From positions 1 through 33,290 of the forward strand of contig NZ_JALHLS010000023.1 of NCBI RefSeq assembly GCF_022844445.1: a DNA stretch of 33,290 nucleotides, given 5' to 3'. How positions within the stretch are numbered: position 1 is the stretch's first letter; every line of letters begins with the position of its first letter. The notes below the pieces were generated by a model, which saw only the letters and a program-made list of their open reading frames with translations, was not told the origin of the DNA and made no database searches. The DNA comes from Hyphomonas sp. (GTDB lineage: Bacteria; Pseudomonadota; Alphaproteobacteria; Caulobacterales; Hyphomonadaceae). Positions 7,538 through 14,833 of this stretch are shown in pieces. The translations under genes were made by a program, and so were the position numbers.

Positions 7538-8971
7538 ATGGCGGTAATCATTGGCCGGAATACTGGCGACACGCATATCGGTACGGCCGTGGACGACCAG
7601 ATCGAAGCGCGCGGCGGCGATGATGTCGTTTACGGCTCGGACGGCGATGACACGCTTTACGGCGAAGACGGCGATGACTGGCTGTATGGCGAGAATGGCG
7701 ATGACTGGTTGTTTGGCGGCGCAGGCATCGACCGGATGTTCACTGGGCCTGGCTTCGGCAGCGAGAGGGCGTATGGCGGCTTCGGCAACGATCTGATTTT
7801 CGGCGGGGGGGCCGTGGATCTTCTTCTTGGCGAAGAGGATGACGACCGCATCTGGGGCGGCGGCGGTGACGACGAGTTGTTTGGCGGTGCCGGCGACGAC
7901 GAGATGCAGGGTGAGGAAGACAATGACCGGCTGTATGGCGGACTCGGTATCGACCTGATGTTCGGCCAGGCTGGCAATGACATGCTGAACGGCGAGGAGG
8001 ACAACGACCGGATGTGGGGCGGTTTCGGCGCCGACCTGATGTTCGGGGGTGAAGGCAATGACGAGATGCAGGGCGAGCAGGACAATGATCGCCTGTTCGG
8101 CGGCAATGGCAACGACCTGATCTTCGGCCAGGCCGGCAATGACGAACTCCATGGCGAAGACGGCAACGACCGCATGTGGGGCGACACCGGTCGCGATCTG
8201 ATGTTCGGCGGCGACGGCGACGACGAGATGCATGGCGAATCTGCACTCGACGGACAGCCGGACCGTATGTGGGGTGGCGCGGGCAACGATATCATGTTCG
8301 CTGGCTGGCGCAGCGAGCTTTACGGCGAAGATGGAAATGACCGCCTTTTCTCCACCGGCAATAGCCCGATCAACGGTGTCACGCGCCTTGATGGCGGCGC
8401 CGGCGATGACGAGCTGCAAGGCGCGGTGGGCAACGACCTGTTGATCGGTGGGACGGGCGATGACTATCTCGTCGGACGCGAGGATCAGGACGCACTTCTG
8501 GGCGGCGAAGGCAATGACTACCTTCTGGCACTGGACGGGGGCCACTTCCTGTTTGGTGAAGACGGCAACGACTTGCTCGTCGGCGGGCAGACGCTGGATG
8601 GCGGCGCGGGCGACGATGTGCTGCGAGCCGGAGCCGGATCAAACCAGACCCTGACCGGCGGCGCGGGACGCGACCGATTCGTATATCTTTCTGTCGGCGA
8701 TGCTGGCACCGGGCCGAATGGCGTCGAGCACATTACCGATTTGGAAGTCGGGGCGAACGGCGACTGGCTGGACTTCCGGTTCATTCTGGACTCTCTCGGC
8801 TACACTGGCGCTGATCCGTTTGCGGACGGCTGGTTGCGTACGGTCCAGTCTGGCGCTGACACGATCGTCCAGGTCGACAGCACAGGCGGCGGCAATGAAT
8901 GGTTTGACTTCATCGTGCTCGACGACATCACAGCCGGAAGTATCCTGCCGGACAACTGGCTAGTGATCTGA
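7538..8971 (+). CDS. RTX (haemolysin-type calcium-binding repeat) protein, type I secretion substrate
   Basis: 477 residues from ATG 7538 (AAGGA ten bases upstream; an in-frame start at 7490 lacks support). After only about 17 N-terminal residues the protein becomes continuous GGxGxDxLxG nonapeptides up to about residue 380. These should fold as a calcium-loaded parallel beta-roll outside the cell. The last ~100 residues (GGAGRDRFVYLSVGDAG, then HITDLEVGANGDWLDF and FIVLDDITAG) form the C-terminal targeting domain of type I secretion substrates. There is no enzymatic domain, so a structural, adhesive or surface-layer role is more likely than a toxin. No ABC/MFP secretion genes are adjacent. 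Within the repeats, 27-residue blocks are stacked in an alternating order (see the repeat entry). Confidence 0.88.
   Translation: MAVIIGRNTGDTHIGTAVDDQIEARGGDDVVYGSDGDDTLYGEDGDDWLYGENGDDWLFGGAGIDRMFTGPGFGSERAYGGFGNDLIFGGGAVDLLLGEEDDDRIWGGGGDDELFGGAGDDEMQGEEDNDRLYGGLGIDLMFGQAGNDMLNGEEDNDRMWGGFGADLMFGGEGNDEMQGEQDNDRLFGGNGNDLIFGQAGNDELHGEDGNDRMWGDTGRDLMFGGDGDDEMHGESALDGQPDRMWGGAGNDIMFAGWRSELYGEDGNDRLFSTGNSPINGVTRLDGGAGDDELQGAVGNDLLIGGTGDDYLVGREDQDALLGGEGNDYLLALDGGHFLFGEDGNDLLVGGQTLDGGAGDDVLRAGAGSNQTLTGGAGRDRFVYLSVGDAGTGPNGVEHITDLEVGANGDWLDFRFILDSLGYTGADPFADGWLRTVQSGADTIVQVDSTGGGNEWFDFIVLDDITAGSILPDNWLVI
7847..8170 (+). repeat. Four 81-bp (27-residue) tandem units with a two-unit alternation
   Basis: Units start at 7847, 7928, 8009 and 8090; each is three nonapeptides and begins with Arg. 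Units 1 and 3 share R(I/M)WGG and a second half containing NDEMQGE or DDEMQGE. Units 2 and 4 share RL(Y/F)GG and FGQAGND. The true period is therefore 162 bp (54 residues), as if a two-unit block had been duplicated. A fifth, W-type unit at 8171 carries four extra residues. Confidence 0.7.
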
Positions 8972-8993
8972 CGCAAGCCGAACAGCCGCGGTG

Positions 8994-10208
8994 TCAGGCG
9001 CCTGCGTTTTCCGCCTCCCGCGCAGCGGCCGGCTCAATCCCATACGCCCGCAGCATCACGGCGGCTTCGCTTTGCCAGCTCAGCGCCTGCGCGGCTTTCA
9101 TCGAGGCGTGCTTAAAGGCGTTGATCTTCTCTCGGGTCAGGCTGTTGATCTGCTGAGCAATCGACTCCGGTGTGATTTTCGGCACGAGGATGCCAAGATC
9201 ATGCTCCTTAACGAGGCGCGCCATTTCCGGGAGATCGGCTACACAGAGCGCGAGGCGCGCCTGGACATATTCGAAAAACTTGTTCGGCAGTGTGAAGCGC
9301 TTCTGGCGGGAAATATCAGGCTGCACGAAAAAGCCTATGTCGGCTTCATTGGCGCGCGGCACCATTTCGTTGAACGCGACCGGCGGATCGATCCGCACAC
9401 GGCCAGCTACACCATGCTGGTCGGCAAGGGCGTTGAGTGATGCGATATAATCGTCCGGGCCAGGGCCGCGGATCACGAAGTGATACTCCGGGTTCCACAG
9501 CTTTACGCTCTCGATGGTCTGCTCGAGACCGCGCATCGGCGAAACGATGCCGTGATAGAGAACCTCGATCTTCTCACCGACCGGGCGATACGGGAGATCG
9601 TGGTAGAATGCCGTTGACCGCACAACCGTCGGGCGCTTCGGCAGCTGGTAGGTTGTCTGAAGCGCATCCGCAATGCCATCGCAAACCGTCGTGACGACGG
9701 ATGCGCCGGGCAGGAAGCGCTTCTCCATCGCGTGAACCCAAGGCCGCTCGCGTTTGATCCACTTGGGATCGTGCATGTATTGCTCGAAGGAAAACTCGTG
9801 ACAGTCGACCGAATAGACGCCGCCGGAAAGCGCCGCGAGTTTCGCGGCGATCGGCGCCGTGAAGTAATCGTGCGCGATGGCGAGATCGCACCGGACATTC
9901 TCGATTGTCGCGATGTGCTCGAAAATGCCGTCATAGCCGGCCTGACTCCAGTAATAGTCTTCGGCGAACTGGCCCGAATAGGGCGAAAAGCGCCGCTTCC
10001 AGTCAAGCTTGAGGTTCTCCACCAGCCGGCGCGCTTCGTAGACGTGCTCGACTTCAATGTAGCGCCAATGCGGCGGCGGCGCCTGGCGCCCCCGGAAGCC
10101 GGCGACTACGACCGTCCAGCCGGCATCCGCCAGGGCTTTGGACTGGCGCAGGACGCGCGGCTCATCAGTAACCGGCGTCAGCGAAATGATGCAGACTGTC
10201 TTGCCCAT
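8994..10208 (-). CDS. GT4-like glycosyltransferase, module A
   Basis: 404 residues with a GT-B fold of the family-4 type. The N-terminal Rossmann domain begins MGKTVCIISLTPVTDEPRVL. The C-terminal nucleotide-sugar domain contains a phosphate-binding stretch IRGPGPDDY, and then LPNKFFEY, where the glutamate of FEY is typical for donor binding. The start is ATG 10208, which overlaps the upstream amidotransferase stop as TGATG; AAGGA nine bases upstream supports it. It is the last gene of the minus-strand set hisH-hisF-amidotransferase-glycosyltransferase. It resembles the glycosyltransferases at 13535 and 17256 (shared DEPR/DDPR motif near the N-terminus and NKxFEY near the C-terminus). It presumably adds the amidinated or acetamido sugar made by its neighbour. 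Donor and linkage cannot be read from sequence. Confidence 0.82.
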   Translation of the reverse strand: MGKTVCIISLTPVTDEPRVLRQSKALADAGWTVVVAGFRGRQAPPPHWRYIEVEHVYEARRLVENLKLDWKRRFSPYSGQFAEDYYWSQAGYDGIFEHIATIENVRCDLAIAHDYFTAPIAAKLAALSGGVYSVDCHEFSFEQYMHDPKWIKRERPWVHAMEKRFLPGASVVTTVCDGIADALQTTYQLPKRPTVVRSTAFYHDLPYRPVGEKIEVLYHGIVSPMRGLEQTIESVKLWNPEYHFVIRGPGPDDYIASLNALADQHGVAGRVRIDPPVAFNEMVPRANEADIGFFVQPDISRQKRFTLPNKFFEYVQARLALCVADLPEMARLVKEHDLGILVPKITPESIAQQINSLTREKINAFKHASMKAAQALSWQSEAAVMLRAYGIEPAAAREAENAGA

Positions 10209-11734
10209 CACACTGGTTCCTTCATCTCAGGCGAGGATGGTGCAGGCTCCACCCGCCCTCCAGCATACATTTTCTGGGCAAACCGTTTGAACCTGGCAAA
10301 CTGCTCCGGGGACATTGTGCTTCTAGCGAAGTTACCCACGGGCCGGATGAGTGGAATGGTGAGCTTCATCGCGTTGCGCAGCAAGGAAGAGCCGGTATTT
10401 GCAGTCGTCCGCTTCGCAAAACGGCCGAACGAGGTCACCGCCTCCATCGGATTGATGTGAATCCGGCGCATGCGCTGCAGGGCGCGCACATGCAGGGACC
10501 GCATGCTGATGAGCCTTGAGTTCAGGCGCGCAACGGTCATGCGCGTCCATTCTCCGGAATGATACTGGGATGCGGTGATATATTTCTTATACGTCTCTGT
10601 TCCCGGAAGGTTTCGTTCCGACGACGGATAATCCCAGAACGTCTTGCGCTCGGCGTTCATGATCTCGTCGAACTCGGCATCACTCAACCCAAGCTTCTTG
10701 GCGACAAACACGCGGTCTTCCCGCTCCATCTCTTCCGAGAGCGCGGGCTTCTGGATCTCTGCCAGCGCCTCGTCGCGCGTGATGCGCCCGTTCGCCACGA
10801 GGCAGGAGAGGTGCGAGCGGCGTTTGTCGAATCCGAACTTCTTCGGAAGGATGTAGCCCTGATAGAAGCGCGTATAGATCGACTCGTAGTGCTTGCCGCC
10901 ATACGGCGTCCACTTCAGTTCCCGTTTCATGATTTCCATCGCTTCCATCTTGTTGAAGTCGATGTAGTTCAGGAGCGGAAAACGCTGGATGCGTTGTATG
11001 TGCGGAAAACGCACCATGTAGTCGTAATAGTCATAGTGCGGATAGGTTTTCAATTCGGCACCGCCGAACGTATCGTTCAGGTGCTTGATATACCCGAAAT
11101 CTGAATGTCCATGACTCCATGTCGCCGGGACCATGATCTCCGTCACGATGTTCGACCCGTCCATGATCCAGCGGATGTCATGGTCGGCAGCGAGCTTGTA
11201 AAGCGTCGCGATGATCGCATGGTCGGTCGGGATCTCTGAATCCGGCGTCGATGCGCGCAGGAAGGCCACTTGCAGGCGACGGAACTCTTCCCAGTCGAGA
11301 ACCTCGGTGTGCAGATCAATCCCGAGGATGGTCACAATGTTCTCGATGTTGCGCACCGAGATTTCGGAGTTCCAGCCATTGTCGAGGTGCACAGCCAGCG
11401 GACGCAGGCCGAGCTGTTTCGTCACGTAGGCGACATAAGTCGAATCCACGCCGCCGGAGAGGCCGAGGATGCAATCATACTTCTTGCCCGCGCCATCCCG
11501 CTTGATCTGCGCAACCGCTTTTGCGAGCTGCTGCTTGCCCTTGATGCCGGGATAGACTTCGGCAGCCAGCCGGCGCTCATAGTCGTGACAGTGATTGCAG
11601 ACACCGTTCTCGTCGAAAACGATTTCCGGATCCGAAGTATCCATGATGCAGCGCGTGCAAACACGGTAACCGGTCGTCGGCGCGAAGATACGCTTGCCGC
11701 TCCGGCGAACCCATCTGTCTTCTTCTTGTGACAT
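10208..11734 (-). CDS. wbpG: N-acetyl sugar amidotransferase (WbpG family), module A
   Basis: 508 residues from ATG 11734. Four cysteines in two CxxC pairs (26/29 and 46/49) precede a PP-loop ATP-pyrophosphatase motif SGGVDST at 93-99. GRITRDEAL and KKLGLSDAEFDEIM are typical of the family's second half. WbpG works with HisH (glutaminase) and HisF (ammonia channel) to convert an acetamido group into an acetamidino group on nucleotide sugars. Both partners are encoded just upstream, 19 bp from hisF, in one operon. The usual family length is near 380. Here about 110 extra, basic residues follow position 398 and end in SSPEMKEPV; their role is unknown. The longer in-frame start at 11890 lies inside hisF and is rejected. 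A second family member is at 14830. Confidence 0.87.
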   Translation of the reverse strand: MSQEEDRWVRRSGKRIFAPTTGYRVCTRCIMDTSDPEIVFDENGVCNHCHDYERRLAAEVYPGIKGKQQLAKAVAQIKRDGAGKKYDCILGLSGGVDSTYVAYVTKQLGLRPLAVHLDNGWNSEISVRNIENIVTILGIDLHTEVLDWEEFRRLQVAFLRASTPDSEIPTDHAIIATLYKLAADHDIRWIMDGSNIVTEIMVPATWSHGHSDFGYIKHLNDTFGGAELKTYPHYDYYDYMVRFPHIQRIQRFPLLNYIDFNKMEAMEIMKRELKWTPYGGKHYESIYTRFYQGYILPKKFGFDKRRSHLSCLVANGRITRDEALAEIQKPALSEEMEREDRVFVAKKLGLSDAEFDEIMNAERKTFWDYPSSERNLPGTETYKKYITASQYHSGEWTRMTVARLNSRLISMRSLHVRALQRMRRIHINPMEAVTSFGRFAKRTTANTGSSLLRNAMKLTIPLIRPVGNFARSTMSPEQFARFKRFAQKMYAGGRVEPAPSSPEMKEPV

Positions 11735-11753
11735 TGCCGTCCCGCCCGTCAGA

Positions 11754-12566
11754 TTAGTGGCCGAAGGCCGTCCTGAGTTTTGCTTCCTCAGGGAATGTGA
11801 TGAGGACCGCACGGTGCGGCCCCTGGAAAACAAAGATGCTGCCTGCAGCAGCGGCCGAGGCGCCGCCCTGGCGGATCGCCTCGACAACATGGTCTAGGTT
11901 GCCTGCCCCGCCACAGGCGATTACCGGGACGTCAACAGCAGACGCGACCTGTTTGATCAAGGGGATATCGTAACCCTTGAACGTGCCATCGCGGTCAATT
12001 GAATTGACGATGATCTCGCCGGCGCCAGCAGCAGCAACCTTTTTTGCGAAATCGGTGATACTGCCTGACACGGACTTCGTACCGGCATGGGTCATCAGCT
12101 GCGGCTTGCCAATCCAGTTCTTCTTGACGTCCATGCAGACCACCACGGACTGGGCGCCGTGGACGCGCGATGCTTCAGCAATGAAACTCGTATCTTCGGC
12201 TGCACGGGTGCAAAGAACCACTTTTTCGACACCCAGACGGATGATCTGCGCGAAATCCTCCTGGGTATGCACCCCGCCGCCATAGGCGACCGGCATGAAG
12301 GCCTCGCTGGCAATCTCTTCGATCAACTGGAAGTTTGGCCGGCGGCCTTCGTTGGTCGCGGTGATGTCCAGAAGGACCAGTTCGTCGCAGCCCTTGTCAT
12401 TGAAGATCTTCACCGCGATCCGGGGGTCGCCGACATACTTGTGGTCCTTGAACTGGACCGACTTGTACAGGAGATCGCCCTTCAGCAGGAGCACAGGGAT
12501 CACGCGCGGACGATGAATCCGTGCGGTACGGGCAGAGCCCGCGGGCTTGGCATCGGCATCAAGCAT
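11754..12566 (-). CDS. hisF2: HisF-like ammonia-channel subunit of the sugar amidotransferase
   Basis: 270 residues, a (beta/alpha)8 barrel of the HisF family. Recognisable blocks are DELVLLDITAT, PVAYGGGVHT, NSIDRDGTFKGYD and IACGGAGN. Aligning its RVIPVLLLKGD with HisF's RIIACLDVKDG puts Leu27 where imidazole-glycerol-phosphate synthase has its catalytic Asp11. The second catalytic aspartate is kept (Asp146 in VVVCMDVKKN). Loss of Asp11 argues against histidine synthesis and fits a barrel that only conducts ammonia to WbpG. An N-terminal extension of about 16 residues precedes the first strand. The start ATG 12566 overlaps the hisH stop by 8 bp, so the two are probably translationally coupled. 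Confidence 0.88.
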   Translation of the reverse strand: MLDADAKPAGSARTARIHRPRVIPVLLLKGDLLYKSVQFKDHKYVGDPRIAVKIFNDKGCDELVLLDITATNEGRRPNFQLIEEIASEAFMPVAYGGGVHTQEDFAQIIRLGVEKVVLCTRAAEDTSFIAEASRVHGAQSVVVCMDVKKNWIGKPQLMTHAGTKSVSGSITDFAKKVAAAGAGEIIVNSIDRDGTFKGYDIPLIKQVASAVDVPVIACGGAGNLDHVVEAIRQGGASAAAAGSIFVFQGPHRAVLITFPEEAKLRTAFGH

Positions 12567-13218
12567 ATTTCAGTTCGGCCTTTGATTCGGACGGCACCCA
12601 GGCCGCAAAGTTGCGGAGCACCTGCATCCCGAATTTGTGGCTCTTTTCAGGATGGCATTGCATCCCGGCGATGTTTCCGCGCGCAAACCCTGCCGTGAAA
12701 TCGGAACCGGCATAGTGCGAACTGATCAGGACGTCCGACGGATCGGCGCATTCGACCCGGTAAGTATGGACGAAATAGAAGCGGGGATCGTCCGGAAGGT
12801 CAGCCACGAGGGGGTGGCGCCGCTCGGGATCCACGAAATTCCAGCCGATATGCGGTAGCCGCGCATTTGCATCGACAGGTTTCTCTCCCTTGCGGAAGTG
12901 GACAGTCTCCGCATCGATCCAGCCCATTCCGATGGCCGAGCCTTCCTCGCTGGATTTGGTCATCAGCTGCATCCCGAGGCAGATGCCCAGGATCGGGACC
13001 TTGGCACCGAGAACGCGCTCCTCGAGCACTTCGCGAAACCCGAGCCGGTCAATGTTGGCCATCCCTTGATCAAAAGCGCCCACGCCCGGCAGGATCAGCC
13101 GGTCGGCCTTGGCAATAGCGGCAGGATCGTTCGATATCTGCGCTTCGTGCCCAAGGCGCTTGAACATATTCCGGATCGAGCCGAGGTTGCCCATCTCGTA
13201 GTTCAGGATCACGATCAA
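12559..13218 (-). CDS. hisH2: HisH-like glutaminase subunit
   Basis: 219 residues, class I glutamine amidotransferase. The nucleophile elbow GICLGMQ has Cys80, and QCHPEKS supplies His189 and Glu191. PHIGWNFV and FVHTYRV are standard HisH blocks. It hydrolyses glutamine and passes ammonia through the HisF barrel, here most likely to WbpG. I place the start at TTG 13218, because GAGGA lies nine bases upstream and the family begins exactly at this strand (IVILNYEMGN). The frame stays open upstream to 13386 but gives an N-terminal extension unlike any HisH. It is the first gene of the minus-strand operon hisH-hisF-wbpG-glycosyltransferase. A short frame ending in TGA overlaps its TTG. Confidence 0.88.
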   Translation of the reverse strand: MIVILNYEMGNLGSIRNMFKRLGHEAQISNDPAAIAKADRLILPGVGAFDQGMANIDRLGFREVLEERVLGAKVPILGICLGMQLMTKSSEEGSAIGMGWIDAETVHFRKGEKPVDANARLPHIGWNFVDPERRHPLVADLPDDPRFYFVHTYRVECADPSDVLISSHYAGSDFTAGFARGNIAGMQCHPEKSHKFGMQVLRNFAAWVPSESKAELKYA

Positions 13219-13328
13219 TTTAGTCGTTCCTCTTGCTGTTCCGACCCAAAGCCAATCAGCCGGGTAGGGCCTGATACCTCCAGCGGCAAGCTCTTGGCCA
13301 TCCTGCGCCAGCATTTCAATGTTTTCAT
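13215..13328 (-). other. Short frame ending on the hisH start codon, possible gene remnant
   Basis: On the minus strand a 37-codon frame from ATG 13328 runs to TGA 13217-13215, which overlaps the TTG start of hisH. It contains MAKSLPLEVSGPTRLIG and ends in charged residues (EEQ-rich), which looks like a natural protein C-terminus. The stop/start overlap is what would be expected if a longer gene once preceded hisH and was lost. No family is recognised and chance is possible. Confidence 0.22.
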
Positions 13329-13534
13329 CAGCGGCAGCTGGATCCCGGTCCGGCCGCAACGACGCCTCAATCACCAGTAGCTCCAAACCAAACTGCGGCC
13401 AATCCAGAACTTCAGCCCAAGGGTTTCATGGCCTGCCAACCTCCGAAGTTTGCCTACTCGACAACGGCACTGCCAAACTTGAATCCTCGCCCTGTTTCGC
13501 CTAGCCCTCCGGCGAACCGAAACGGGATCCCAGA
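13219..13534. other. 316-bp divergent intergenic region
   Basis: It separates hisH (minus) from the glycosyltransferase at 13535 (plus), so it should hold both promoters. Apart from the short frame at 13215-13328 I see no RNA gene, no strong hairpin and no clear sigma70 hexamer pair. The sequence is slightly less GC-rich than the flanking genes. It may be the junction where two modules were joined. Confidence 0.4.
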
Positions 13535-14833
13535 TTGACCGAAGACCGCGCCGCCGGCCCTGCCCCCTTTCGTGCCCATCTGCGCCGCAGCTCGGCGGTC
13601 GGCGCGCGAACGGCCTGGCTCATTGCCTTCGCAGCCGCCACGGACGAACCGCGGCTCTTGCGCAAAATCGAGACGCTGCTGCAGGCGGGCTGGCGGGTCG
13701 TCGTCTGCGGCTATGAGGGCCGCAGCCCGATGCCGCCCGAATGGAATTTCGTGTCGCTCGCCAACCAATCCGCCATCGGCCGCTGGACCGCACGCCGGAT
13801 GGAGTGGCAGCGCCGGATCGGCACACATCTCGCCCGGCTTGACCCGCCTTCGGACGCGCTGAAGGGCCTGGCCTCGCATCTTGTCTATTCCGGCCTGCCG
13901 AACTGGCACCGCGACCACCGGGAAATCCTTCGCATCGCCGCAGAAAACCCGGACCTGAAGCCGGACCTGGTGATCGCCCACAACCACTATACCTGCCCGC
14001 CCGCCTGGGACCTGTCGAAACGGTACAGCGCTCCGTTCCTGATCGACTCGCAGGAATACATGCTGGGCGTGCTGCTGGATTCCCCGCAATGGGTGCGCGA
14101 GCAGCGGCCCTTCATAAAGGTGACGCAGGACGCCTACTTCGCCCGCGCCGACCAGGTCTTTACCGTCTCGCAGGGCATTGCTGACCAGATCACCGCCGAG
14201 CAGCCCCTCAAACGGCCCGCGAAAGTCATGCGGAGCACACCGCAGCACGCGCGCCACCCCTTCCGGCCGGTCTCTGGCACCCGAAAGCTGCTCTATCACG
14301 GGCTGATCGACCCGGCGCGGGACCTCGACATTGCCGTGCGCGCGGCCGCGCTCTGGACTTCCGATACGAAGCTGACCATCCGCGGCCCATCCGAGGGAGA
14401 CACGGCCAGCCAGCTTGCCGCCCTTGCCGCCGAACTCGGGGTCTCTCACAAGGTGACCTTCGAGCCAGCTGTCCCGTTTGTGGAGATGCTGGCGCGGGCA
14501 AACGAGGCGGATATCGGCTACTTCGTCTACCGTGACGGCTCGCCCCAGCGCCGCTTCGTTCTGCCCAACAAGTTCTTCGAGTACCAGATGGCGGGCCTTG
14601 CCCTGATGATCAGCGATCTGCCCGAGATGGCGGCGCTCGCCCGCAGGTATGACACCGGCGTCGTAGTAAGCGACCTCACCCCCGAAGCCATCGCCAAGGC
14701 CATCGACAGCCTGACAGACGAGCAGATCAACACCTACAAGGCCAATGCCCTCAAAGCAGCGGAGACCTTGTGCTGGGAACAGGAACAGGCTGTCTTGCTT
14801 GAAACCATCGATGAAGTATGCCGCCCCGCATGA
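13535..14833 (+). CDS. GT4-like glycosyltransferase, module B
   Basis: 432 residues. It is a paralogue of the glycosyltransferase at 8994: the N-terminal domain has ATDEPRLLRKIETLLQAGW, where the other has a DEPRVLRQ...ADAGW version. The C-terminal domain has TIRGPSEGD, ADIGYF and LPNKFFEYQMAGLALM. The predicted fold is GT-B with the acceptor site in the N-terminal half. The start is TTG 13535, the only start before the conserved domain, and it gives about 24 residues of leader. Its stop overlaps ATG 14830 of the next amidotransferase (ATGA). This pairing of glycosyltransferase and WbpG-type gene mirrors module A on the other strand, with gene order reversed relative to transcription. Donor specificity is unknown. 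Confidence 0.82.
   Translation: MTEDRAAGPAPFRAHLRRSSAVGARTAWLIAFAAATDEPRLLRKIETLLQAGWRVVVCGYEGRSPMPPEWNFVSLANQSAIGRWTARRMEWQRRIGTHLARLDPPSDALKGLASHLVYSGLPNWHRDHREILRIAAENPDLKPDLVIAHNHYTCPPAWDLSKRYSAPFLIDSQEYMLGVLLDSPQWVREQRPFIKVTQDAYFARADQVFTVSQGIADQITAEQPLKRPAKVMRSTPQHARHPFRPVSGTRKLLYHGLIDPARDLDIAVRAAALWTSDTKLTIRGPSEGDTASQLAALAAELGVSHKVTFEPAVPFVEMLARANEADIGYFVYRDGSPQRRFVLPNKFFEYQMAGLALMISDLPEMAALARRYDTGVVVSDLTPEAIAKAIDSLTDEQINTYKANALKAAETLCWEQEQAVLLETIDEVCRPA

Noticed and set aside
7847..8263. Tandem repeats considered as a CRISPR or VNTR array
   Set aside because: The 81-bp units are in-frame RTX nonapeptides without spacer structure and diverge at synonymous sites.
7421..8545. A 374-codon minus-strand frame opposite the RTX gene
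   Set aside because: It is the antisense of the regular repeats, which keeps stops away. Its translation is a low-complexity Ala/Val pattern, and the plus strand has a clear RTX family match.
13219..13386. In-frame N-terminal extension of hisH to 13386
   Set aside because: The HisH family starts at the IVILNYEMGN strand and a good ribosome site precedes TTG 13218; the extension has no ribosome site of its own.
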